From: Lamellibrachia columna
Lineage: Eukaryota > Annelida > Polychaeta > Sabellida > Siboglinidae
DNA length: 64,000 bases
NCBI GenBank assembly: GCA_963662155.1
Contig: OY759271.1
Location: forward strand, 17,501 to 81,500
Reading direction: 5' to 3'
A model generated the notes under the pieces. The model searched no databases, was not told the DNA's origin, and was given only the letters and a program-made list of their open reading frames with translations. Made by a program: the position numbers and the translations under genes. Numbering within the stretch: position 1 is the stretch's first letter; every line of letters begins with the position of its first letter. This document shows, piece after piece, positions 13,191-25,600 of the stretch.

Positions 13191-13337
13191 TTTATTATTA
13201 TAAATCACATAACAGTCTCTTATCGTCTCACATTTCTATGTCACCTTTTTAAAACAAAAGTTAATGTTTTAGGCAACAGTAAATAGTTACAACAGTGTTC
13301 AAAGATGAATTATAATTATTTTGGAATATTTTTTATT
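13191..13337 (-). promoter_or_regulatory. Candidate polyadenylation signals (AATAAA) for the SFI1-like gene
   Basis: On the minus strand AATAAA hexamers lie at 13332-13337 and 13191-13196, about 190 and 330 bases after the stop codon at 13527. Such hexamers are common in AT-rich DNA, so this is positional support only. Confidence 0.35.
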
Positions 13338-13526
13338 ATTTCACAGGGTAGAGTAGAATGATTATTGTCACTTTATCGTTCGTCTCGTTTCCCTGACTGA
13401 TTTTGTGAAATATTAAACCTATCTAGTATCCACTGCAACATCAAAGAGGTTTAGTTGTCGCAGCTCGTTAGTGTCTGTGCAGACTGCTGCTGCCACCTGC
13501 CTACACAAGTGCTGCCATCTGTTGAA

Positions 13527-13640
13527 TTAAGTGTCTTCAGTGATCTGCCGCAGGAGTGTTTGCGCTCTCAGGGCAAGTTGCCACCTCCAGGGGCGTTCGG
13601 CTGCTGTCCTCTCTGTCAGTGCCTCATTATCTGTCTCCAA
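13527..13640 (-). CDS. SFI1-like gene, last exon
   Basis: 114 bp including the stop TAA at 13527-13529. The acceptor is CTTTATATGATCCTAG. Phase 0 in, LETDNEALTERTAAERPWRW then QLALRAQTLLRQITEDT. It joins exon 9 directly in frame. The assignment to the same gene rests on phase, spacing and helical composition, not on a recognised domain. Confidence 0.65.
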   Translation of the reverse strand: METDNEALTERTAAERPWRWQLALRAQTLLRQITEDT

Positions 13641-16600
13641 CTAGGATCATATAAAGAACAAACACGTTAACTTAACATTAATAATATCAACAATAATTAT
13701 TATGGTAAGTTTTAAATAGATTTCTAACGCACAACCAATATATTTTACTCATTATGTAATACTGTATTTAAACTTTGTAGACTCCATATGTCCTGAAGAG
13801 TCTGTAGACTCCATATGTTTGTAGACTCATGCCAAAACACAGTCAGATCCCCATAGTCATATTAAGAAAATATAGGAAATATTGGAAAATATAGGAACAT
13901 TGGGAACCCTGCCAGCATATGCTGCTGCTGGGCTTCAGTAGAAACACTGATTATATGCTAATGACTGTGTCACAGTATTCCAGTCCAGTGATTGTGTTCA
14001 AACACTTTCACCTAAAGACAGCTTTTAACTTGTGATGTTCTAACCACTGCAACGCCACTTCAACACCACACACCACCACACACCATTGCAACACCACTGC
14101 AACACCACACCCCACTGCAACACCACACACCACTGGTTTCAACTGCTGATTACCTGGGCAAGTTCTGTGCATACTTCTGCCACATACGAGTCGTCTGAGT
14201 CAGCTCTCGTGTCTGTTAGCCAGTCCTGCAACTGTTGTTTCTGGGCTTCTTGTTGCCTTGAAAAATAAACATAAGCCATTTAAAAATAAATATAATGCAA
14301 TGTAAATGACACATTACAATTGTAATTAAGTTATATCAACCAATCATGTTTATTTCAGAAATCCCACCTAACTTTTAATATTCTTAAAATTGTATAACAG
14401 ATGTAATGCACTGTTTCCCTTCCACAACTCAAAGCACTAGCAGTCCAAAACCAAAACATTCCTAAAACCACATTAGTATGTGGGTAACTAACTACAATAA
14501 ACACTTTTGATGAGTTACTGAGTTTTCCAAAAGTAGTCTGGATTTTAGATACATCCGTTACCAAATTGAGGCAATGTCAAAGCTGCGTGATATGAGTAAC
14601 ATCTAAGGTCAACAACCTGGCAATAGCAGATAGTCAACTTCAGCAAGTTGAAGGTGGCAGACAAACAGACATAATTGTTTATTCATCCAATTGTACAGAA
14701 TATAATAATAACATTATAATAATAATAGTCTGTAAATTGGGTGTCAATGTAAGTATGAAACTTATAAGCATACAAGTGTAAGTATAAAACACATACACAC
14801 ACACACACGCACGCACGCACGCACACACACAAATATTTTTCTTGAGAATGTACAAATTGGTTATAGGAGACTCCTAGTAAGACTAGTGAAGTTGCTCTCA
14901 TAGGAGCCACCCTGGTAGATTTTCAATGAGTTTATTTATTGTCTATTTTCGCGTGTAACAGAACTTTTAAATAATGGCTCCGTATGTGAGTTGTATTTGC
15001 TTACAGATATTATTCTAACAGCTTTCTTTTGTACTTTTGTTATCCTATTACACTGGTAGCCCCAGATCATTAGGCAGTAATTTATGTGGGGTAATATTAA
15101 TGAATTATATAGTGTAATTTTTATGCTTAATGGTAAGACATGCTTCAACTTGTTTATAATTCCAATTGTCCTTGAATACTTATTTGCTACTTTCTCAATA
15201 TGTTTATGCCAATTTAGATGTGTGTCTAATGTTAGGCCTAAAAAGTTTAAATGTTGCACTCTTTCAATGTTTACACCATCAATTGTTAATGTGGGTACTA
15301 TTACCCTTTTGTTTGGCATTTGAAAAATCATATATAGCTTTGTTAATGTTTAATGATAATTTATTTTATATTAGCCATTCTGCTATATTGTGGAGCTCTT
15401 TATTTATCAAATATTCAGTATCTGCATTTGTAAAGGCCCCAAGTGTACTTACTAGAGAAGTATCATCGGCATATGTAAATGATACTGGCTTGTGAGAAGT
15501 CATTAACATATATAATGAATAACAGAGGACCTAAAATTGAGCCTTGTGGGATCATCGTGTTTATAGATAAGACATTTGAATGTATGTTATAAATTTTTTA
15601 CAAATTGTTCACGGTTTGTTAAATAATTCTGTAATAATTTTAATGCTGAACATTCCAACCCATAATGTTATAATTTTGTAAATAGGTCAAGTGTATCGAA
15701 TGTTTTTGATAAACCAAGAAATATACGGATGGGTATTTGGTTGTTACGCAATTGATTAGTGATCCTATCAACTATTTCTAGAGATGTAAATTCAGTTGAA
15801 TGGTGGGGTCTGAAGCCGTATTGATTTTCTGACAGTAGTTTTGTATTTCTAAATTACATGAGTAATTGGTTATTCATTATTCTTTCTAAGACTTTTGGCA
15901 GAACTTCAAAACTGTAGAGTTAGGTGGTAGGTTAAACACCAACCATAGATTTAGGTGGTAGGGTTAAACACCAACCATAGGGTTAGGTGGTAGGGTTAAG
16001 CACCAACCATAGGGTTAGGTAGTAGGTTAAACACCAACCATAGGGTTAGGTGGTGGGGTTAAACACCAACCATACGGTTAGGTGGTAGATTAAACACCAA
16101 TCATAGGGTTTGGTGGTTGGGTTAAACACCAACCATAGGGTGAGATGGAGGGGTTAAACACCAATGATAGAGATAGGTGGTAGGGTTAAACACTAATTGT
16201 AGGGTTAGTTATAAATGGTAGGGAACTAGGGTTAAACACCAACTGTAGAGTTAGGTGGTAAGGTTAAACATCAATCATAGGGTAAGCTGGGAAACTTAGG
16301 AGTAAACACCAACCATGAGGTTAGGTTGATCTAGGAGGGTTAAACACCAACGGTAGTGTTAGGGTTAGGTGGGAGGATTAGGGTTCAACACCAACCGTAG
16401 TTGTTCTAGTCTCTGTGCACACTGCTTCAGCCGTGTCCTGATGTAGACCAACTCTTCCGCAGCAGATGTAAACTGATGTCGACTTTGCAGCTCCTCCAAT
16501 GATACAGCGCCACCTAGCGAGTCACCACCAGCGCCCTCTATGTTAATTTCAGCAACCGGACGTACTGACACCGGCTGAGGCAAATGTTTCCAGTTTTGGT

Positions 16601-19600
16601 GGCGACACCAAGTGGCTACTGCTAGAACTATTCATTTCCAACCGGGCATCATCACACCCATTTGTTGACACAAGGGGCATGCCGTTGCTCTTGAACAAAA
16701 AAGCTGTTGGTGGGAGCAATGTGATTTGACCAGTCCAGCCACCACCAGATGGCAGTACATTATTCTCCATCACAGACTTCGTTGTGCTTCGCACATCTGC
16801 TCCCGATACCATATTGTCAACATTCTGTACATAACTCTTTTCTATGCAATCTTGGGGCAGGTCCAAAAGTTCACTCATTGAAATCTCTGCATGTGCAATT
16901 CCATTAGTGACCAACCCTTGTCTGTCTCTGTCCAATGCATGCGTTTGTTCAATAAATGTAGGCGGACATGACGGCTTGTCAAAAGCGTGGGTCATGTGAC
17001 TGTCATCTGACTGCTGTGTACCAGTAGAAGCAAGTTCAGCCAAAGGTGGGTGGACAACAATTGGTGCGTCTGATGCCAGTTCATCCTCACGACACCTAAC
17101 GCACCAACATAGAACAATATATACAGTTTGGTTAACCTTAACCCATACCACATGATTATCCAGTGTTGTTGAACTCTCGACTTAACACCACTTGTGTCCA
17201 GAAGGTGTCTGTGCATAATTCAATTGCAAATATATGTGTGTAACTCGAATCACGAATATTACTAAATGCTGCAGTATTTTGGATGCTTTTGGAAAAAACT
17301 GTACTAGAATATGCCACAGTCCCACATTGGCTGTAATAATTATCATTTATGTAGTTACACATTCCAACAACATTACAATACTTTTCTGTTACAACCTTCG
17401 ATGTATAACTGTTGTTGAAACAAAATACAAAGCAGTGAAGACAAACATAATAAGATGGATGCCAACAAGGGGGCAATGCCCACCAGGGGGCTTAGCAAGG
17501 GGGTAATGCCCACCAGGGGTGCTTAGCAAGGGGGTAGTGCCCACCTGTCAGTTTTAGCAAGGGAGTAGTTCCCACCTGTAGGGTTTCTCTGGGTTCCTGG
17601 CGTACAGTCCCTCTCTCCTGAGGGACTCCATGAGGAAGGAGGGATGTCTGGGAGGAGGGCGGGCTGGCAGGGATACATCAGACGTCCTGGCAAACAAAAA
17701 CAAACTAAAGCCACAATACAGTGTTCATGTATCCAAGGTGGCCGACTCTAGTCAATGTCGCGGCTGTGATAACTTAAGTATCACATTGTGTTCATGTATC
17801 CAAGGTGGCCGACTCTAGTCAATGTCATGGCTGTGACAACTTAAGTATCACATTGTGTTCATGTATCCAAGGTGGCCGACTCTAGTCAGTGTCATGGCTG
17901 TGACAACTTAAGTATCACATTGTGTTCATGTATCCAAGGTGGCCGACTCTAAATGTCATTGTGTTCATGTATCGAAGGTGGCTGACTCTAGTCAGTGTCA
18001 TGGCTGTGATTACTTAAGTATCACATTGTGTTCATATATCCAAGGTGGCCGACTCTAGTCAATGTCATGGCTGTGACAACTTAAGTATCACATTGTGTTC
18101 ATGCATCCAAGGTGGCCGACTCTAGTTAATGTCATGGGTGTAATAACTTAAGCTCCGTGAAACTATACAACTGGTGGTCAGAGGGAAGGAATCTAATGTA
18201 TGCTTTACCTAATGGACACGTAACTGCAATGGGCAGGCTTAGCAGTATGTACAGTTAATGTTGGGAATAGTGAATATCCACTTGCAAAGCAAATATGGCA
18301 TTTACAATGTCTGTTGAATGGTCATGTACACCAATGTTGCACTACATATGTAGCTGTTGTACTATAGATGTAGGTGTTGTACATCCATGATGTATAACAT
18401 ATGTAGATGTTGTACATCAATGTTGTACTACATATGTAGCTGTTGTACTATAGATGTAGATGTTGTACATCCATGTTGTACAACAGATGTAGATGTTGTA
18501 CACCAATGTTGCATTACATATATAGCTGTTGTACTATAGATGTATATGTCGTACATCCATGTTGTACAACAGATGTAGATGTTGTACACCAATGTTGCAC
18601 TACATATGTAGCTGTTGTACTATAGATGTAGATGTCATACATCCATGTTGTACAACAGATGTAGATGTTGTACACCAATGTTGCACTACATATGTAGCTG
18701 TTGTACTATAGATGTAGATGTCGTACATCCATGTTGTACAAAATGTAGATGTTGTACATCAATGTTGTACTACATATGTAGCTGTTGTACTATAGATGTA
18801 GATGTTGTACATCCATGTTGTACAACATATGTAGATGTTGTACATCAATGTTGTACTACATATGTAGCTATTGTACTATAGATGTAGATGTTGTACATCC
18901 ATGGTGTACAACAGATGTAGATGTTGTACATCAATGTTGTACTACAGCTGTAGATGTTGTACATCAATGTTTACTACAGCTGTAGATGTTGTACATCAAT
19001 GTTGTACTACAGATGTAGATGTTGTACATCAATGTTGTACTACAGATGTAGCTGAATAAACATTAAAGGGAAACAAAAATCAAAAATGTTTGTCCTATGC
19101 ACCAAGAAATAATCAAACCATATCATATATCATATCCATTTGCAACTACAATCAAGAATATCACACCTGTGGTTTTCTAGGAAACCTTATTGAACACGCA
19201 GCATCTATATTTTATGTCTAGCACCATATTGTTAGAAAATCCTACCTCACGAGTGCGTTAGTCTGACAAATTTTTTTCACCAAATGAAGATCTATTTGTA
19301 AACACCTAGTCCTAAGTTCGCTTGATTGAGAGTTTGCATTGCTTTGATAAATACCCATAAATTTCATTGCTTTGGTAAATACCCATAAATTTCATTGCTT
19401 TGGTAAATACCCATAAATTTCATTGCTTTGGTAAATACCCATAAATGTCATTGCTTTGGTAAATACCCATCAATTTCAGTTGAAAACAGAACATGTCAAA
19501 GTGTAGCTAAATCAATTTCCTAAAAATGCCAGGCGCTTATTGGTCATGCCAGTCAACATGTGAACCACCATGAAAATGTTTAGTTGACCATAATCTCCCT

Positions 19601-22600
19601 CTTTTAGAACAAAACAATTTGATTATCTCTTGAGTAAACACTGGAATTATATTCTTGATAGTAGTTGCAAATGGTTAGTGTTTGTTAACTCTCTTAGTTG
19701 CACAGCCTCACACCCATGACTTTTGTTTCACTTTAATTAAATGGAAATTCACAATCTCATAGAAATAAGGTTGTATAAATTTGTTCTACACTGCATGCTG
19801 CCAACCTCTAACCCCAATCTAGCCATGTCTAACTGTCTCCCCCCAAAAAAAACACACAACCCACACAAATCTCCACAATCCACACAAATCCCCACAATCC
19901 ACACAACCCACACCTGGACATGTCGGCTCCATTGTCTTGGATGACCTTTGACACTGTCGGAGGTGACCGACATGCCTGAGGTCGCAGTGACCACATACTC
20001 GGCGATGACATCAATGACTTGACCAATGCTATGGACGTCTCGGTCATTTCCACCCTGGTTCTCACACCAGGTGGTGCTGGTGTATGAGGTTTCGCAACAG
20101 TTTTCTCCACTCTCCGTCTAATGGTAATGTTTCTCCACCGTGTGGCAAACTTGTGTACCAGAGTCTGAGTCTTGAAGAAATTCTATGAATACAGACAATA
20201 TCAAACACACTGCATTACGTCTACAATCAAGTCTTTGTCTTGAAGAAGGTCTATGAATGCAGACAATATCAAACACACTGCATTACGTCTACAATCAAGT
20301 CTTTGTCTTGAAGAAGGTCTATGAATGCAGACAATATCAAACACACTGCATTACGTCTACAATCAAGTCTTTGTCTTGAAGAAGGTCTATGAATGCAGAC
20401 AATATCAAACACACTGCATTACGTCTACAATCAAGTCTTTGTCTTGAAGAAGGTCTATGAATGCAGACAATATCAAACACACTGCTTTACATCTACAATC
20501 AAGTCTTTGTCTTGAAGAAGGTCTATGAATGCAGACAATATCAAACACACATCATACGTTGGACATAACAGAGATATTAGGTAAAATCTCATAGGCCACA
20601 GCAGAGATGGGAGGACTTCGTGAGGAGGGATATGAGAAGATAAGGGAAGGATGAAAGATGGAGAGAGGGGGCCGCCGATTGAAAACTATGGAAAGAAAGA
20701 ATACTTTACCTGACCCTCACACCTGTACAGCAGGGAACAAGGAGGAAGAGCACATCATTAAATTATCATCAGAAGTTTACAAAACAATTATTCACCCTTC
20801 CTTTTAGTAGCACAATCAACACCGACTCTGTGTCTTACAACTATTCAGCAGGTACAAAATAATATATCAAATGAAAGACATCGAATAAAACTCCCTGCAT
20901 GTAAATCAGTGCAAAGAGTGCTTGTACATTGTACATAATTTTACGTTTTACAAGGCACACATGGCCTAAATATTTTTCTTGATACCACTTCTTGCATATC
21001 ACATAACCATTATAGACGAAGATACAAACACACTCATACACATTCAACCCTCACCCCACAGATGTACAACCCTTGCCCCCCTAAATGTTTAACCCTCACC
21101 CCCACATGTCTAACCCACACCTCACAGATGTGTAACCCTCTTCCCCAGATGTCTAACACTCTCCCCCCAGATAGTCTAACCCACACCCCAAAAATGTCTA
21201 ACTGTCTCCACCCTGATGTCTAACCCTCAAATCCAGATGCCCACCTCTGACCCCCCAGATGTCTAACCCACACCCCACAGATGTCCAACCCTCATCCCCC
21301 AGATGTCCAACCCTCATCCCATAGATGTCCAACCCTCACCCCCACAGATGACCAACCCTCACCCTACTGATGTCTAACCCTCACCCCACAGATGTTCAAC
21401 CCTCACCCCCCACATGTCCAACCCTCATCCCCCAGATGTCCAACCCTCATCCCACAGATGTTCAACCCTCACCCCCACAGATGTCCAACCCTCACCCCCC
21501 ACATGTCCAACCCTCATCCCCCAGATGTCCAACCCTCATCCCATAGATGTCCAACCCTCACCCCCACAGATGACCAACCCTCACCCCACTGATGTCCAAC
21601 CCTCACCCCCACAGATAACCAACCCTCACCCCACTGATGTCCAACCCTCACCCCCACAGATGACCAACCCTCTCCCTCCAGATGTCCAACCCTCACCCCC
21701 CAGATGTCCAACCCTCACCCCACAGATGACCAACCCTCTCCCTCCAGATGTCCAACCCTCACCCTGCCAGATGTCTAACCCTTGCCCTCATAGATGTCCA
21801 ACCCTCCCCTTGCAGCTACGGTAGTTACCTGCGCCCCCTGGTGGGCCGCCAACTTTTGTCGGAGCAGTGTCATATCTGTTGCCACCAGTAGGAGGTTGTG
21901 GACTCCGCCCTGCAACAGACGCCCCCTGCGACGCTCGAGGGCAAGGGTGACTCATTGTGCCTTCCTCACTCTCTCCTCCTTGTAGGCGTATCACGCTATC
22001 AACACCTGACACAACAGCACCAGTAATTTATTTTCACATTCTATTTATTCAATACAATGTTAGTACTAGAAACAACCATAATAATTAACTATCACTTTTA
22101 CTCTTGCTGTTTGCATAACACAACATAAGACAAGATGAAAAGCCTCAGACAATAAGTCAGCTTTCACTTTCTTGTTGTTTACATGCCACAACACATGTAA
22201 TCAACAGACAAGACAGTGCAAACTACTCATTGAGTTGGGTTACAAGACAGTGCAAACTTCTCACTGAATTGGGTTACAAAACAGTGCAAACTTCTCACTG
22301 AGTTGGGTTACAAGACAGTGCAAACTACATGTATCTATATCTATTAGTTTTTTATTTGCATTCAAAATAGTTAAGATAAAAATTAGGAACACCCTGTATA
22401 TTTTACCCAACCTACTACTTTGACAAACAATTCCTACAACATTTGGTTCACATTTAAAAAAAAAAATGCAATGACGTAAATAAATCCAGCAGATATTGCA
22501 ATGATGTAAGACTATAAGAACATACTTTTAAATTTTCATTGTTACTAATTTTAAATTACTGCATCTTTATCAAACTGTTGAGGTCAAGATAAAAATGCAA

Positions 22601-25600
22601 GGTCTACTGTTAAAATAAACGATTTATACAATAATATGGCTGTACAAATAACTATGTGGCGAACCTTCCTCTGCAGAGTGAGACTCCAGTGCCACAGTGC
22701 CAGGCCTGTGTTGGTGCGGTCTGTGAGCACATAAGTGTGGACTGTCTGCCACTGTCTCAAGGACCGCGTTGTCAGACGTGTTGAGAGGAACAATGCAGCC
22801 TGCCTCTTCATCAGCTGCAACACAATCATCTCCTGGCTGAAAATTAAGGATTGAGACCTGGGGTAAGACAGGGATGTGTCAACTCGCCAGTACTCTTTCT
22901 GACTGGGTGATGAGAAAAGCCACCAGTGACCGACCAACCGACCAAGAGGACTCGTATGGGGACTAACTGAATGGGTAGAAGATACAGACTATAAGATGGC
23001 AGCACAAGCCTTCAACAGACTCACCAACATATGGAAATCCACTACTCTCCACACCAAGACAACAACGAAACTATATAGATCCAATGCCTGGTCAGAACTA
23101 CGGTATGCTTCAGAAACATGGAGGACAAACAAGTAGATACCATTTAAAATACCATCCTGCAAGGCACCCTGGACAGCAAGAGAAAGCACAGTGGATGGCA
23201 AGAGAAGGCACCCTGGAGGGCAAGAGAAGGCATCGTGGATGGCAAGAGAAGGCACCGTGGATGGCAAGAGAAGGCACCATGGATGGCAAGAGAAGGCACC
23301 CTGGAGAGCAAGAGAAGGCACCGTGGATGACAAGAGAAGGCACCCTGGAGGGCAAGAGAAGGCACCCTGGAGGGCAAGAGAAGGCCCCGTGGATGGCAAG
23401 AGAAGGCACCCTGGAGAGCAAGAGAAGGCACTGTGGATGGCAAGAGAAGGCACCCTGGAGAGCAAGAGAAGTCACCCTGGAGGGCAAGAGAAGGCACTGT
23501 GGATGGCAAGAGAAGGCACCTTGGAGGGCAAGAGAAGGCACCCTGGAGAGCAAGAGAAGACGGGGCTACCAGAGGAAAAAGTGACTGGATAATGTAAGGA
23601 ATGGAAGAGAAGACGGACAAAGCTAGCAAAGAAATGGCATCCCTACGACCGTCCCAGTCATGGAATGAAGGGGAGTAGGAAACAAACTAGAACACATATT
23701 ACACAGCAGGCAATTCTGCAGAATAAAACAAAAATACTGAGTATCCTCCCAATTTAATATTGACTTCCGGCTACTTGGACTTGGTGCAGCGACTAGAATT
23801 TGGTGTAGATCATTTACAGAAAAACGCGGTATATCAAATAGAATAAGTATTACTATTGAATATATATTATACACAAACGTATTGTAGACATATATTAGGA
23901 AACAGGTTTTGTTAATTATTAGTCAGAGGGAGTATTTTAGAGTAAGTTAGTTTTGGATTCTGTCAGGGAATTCAGCGAGCGATAATAGGGTTGTTTACTA
24001 TTCGAAAATTGAGATAGCATAGTGAATAGTTTACATTGGCTAATATATATATAAGATAAAGTGATCTATTTACTTAAATTACATACATAAGGTAATATCT
24101 GACATAGTGGTAGTAAACATTTTCGGTAAAAAGGAATTAACAGCAGGATTTTAGCGTAAATTAGTACACACTGAATTCGTTGTTTTGTTACACAGTGTTC
24201 TCCGTATTCGCTAGGTGGCAGGTTTTTTTTTTCTCATGCGAGGTTAATAGAAGACGCAGTTAGCAAGTATATTAGACTAAAGTGTTCTTTTGATCACAAA
24301 AACAGCCTTATTCAAGGCTAACGTTGCAAACTAATTAAAACTAAATTGTATGATGGCGCCGTGCAAATGGCAGTTAAAGGCCACAAGGCACTTAATTTGT
24401 GGCAGTTGTAGTAACTGGGTGGACTTCGTCAAGTCTGGGTGCGAGAAGTCCTGGGCTGAGGTCCAGGCAGATAGTTTTAGTTTTGAGTGTAGGGGATGTA
24501 CGAAGATGAAGGAACTAGAGGTGGAGTTGGAAGAGCTGAGGCTGCTCGTTGTGGCAATGGTGGGAAGGGAACAGGGGGGTTGTGCCAGTAGTTCCGGTGG
24601 GGGAACAGTAGATGATCAAGTGGGGAAAGACACAAGAGATGCTAGGGAGAGCTCACCGCAGCCTGGGAGGAAGCTGAGAGGAGGGAAGGTGACAGGTCGT
24701 AGGGAGACAGGACGTAAGGAGACGGGAAGGAAAGGAACGGGAGGGAAGACAACCGGAGCGAAGGAGAGGGGAGTAGGGGAGACAGGAGGGAAGGAGAAGG
24801 GAGTGGGGGAGACAGGAGGGAAGGAGAAGGGAGTGGGGGAGACGGGAGGGAAAACAACCGGAGTGAAGGAGAGGGAAGTGGGAGAGACAAGAGCAAAGGA
24901 GTGGGAAGTGGGGGAGACAGGAACGAAGGAGACAGGAGGGAAGGGGTCAGGACAGAATGGGATGGAGGGGATCGAACGGAAGAGTTATTCTGCAGCAGTG
25001 ATAGAGGGGGTGAGGAAGAGAGCGAGGGTGTTTGTGGGGGATTCGATAGTTAGGAAGACCGACAGAGTCTTAAACAAGGGAGATGATGTGGTGGTCTGCT
25101 TGCCTGGAGCCAAAATAGAGGCGATAACTGAGAGGGTAAAAAACATCGTAGGCTCGGGTAAGGGTGGATCTGTTTTAGTACACGTAGGGACAAATAACGT
25201 AGAGAGGGAGGGTACAACTGCCATAGTTAGGAAATATAGGCAGTTGGTCAGAACACTAAAACAGACGCGGGTTGAGCAGGTAATACTGTCAGGGATTTTA
25301 CCTGTAATGGGCAGGAGGGGTCACAAATATCGAAATTGTCGGGGGATGGCAATTAACATGTTAGTCCAGAAGTTATGTAGGGAAGAGGAAGTTGGATTTG
25401 TGGATTTATGGGGAAGTTTTGTTGGGAGGGCTGATATGTACATGAAGGATGGGCTTCATTTAAGTGGAAAGGGGGCGGCAGTATTCGCGGACAAACTTTC
25501 AGCAGCAGTAGATAGTGACTTGGGTACAATGACAAATATTTTTGGAAGTAAACATTCTTTAAACTAGAAGTGCAGGGGGGTTACCTCAAGCAGAACAAGA

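Noticed and set aside
15084..15495. Plus-strand frames of 79 and 109 codons
   Set aside because: Antisense shadows of the decayed reverse transcriptase on the minus strand.
18357..19059. Series of 60-88 codon Cys/Tyr-rich frames resembling secreted peptides
   Set aside because: They recur every 86 bp with the array and have no start context, signal peptide or conserved ends.
21392..21824. Pro/His-rich frame of 136 codons
   Set aside because: Translation of the 23-bp C-rich array.
23084..23629. Long frames on both strands (147-166 codons)
   Set aside because: Products of the 22-bp array; only the flanking LINE fragments carry meaning.
24642..25535. Minus-strand Ser/Pro/Leu-rich frames
   Set aside because: Antisense shadows of the CR1-like ORF1.
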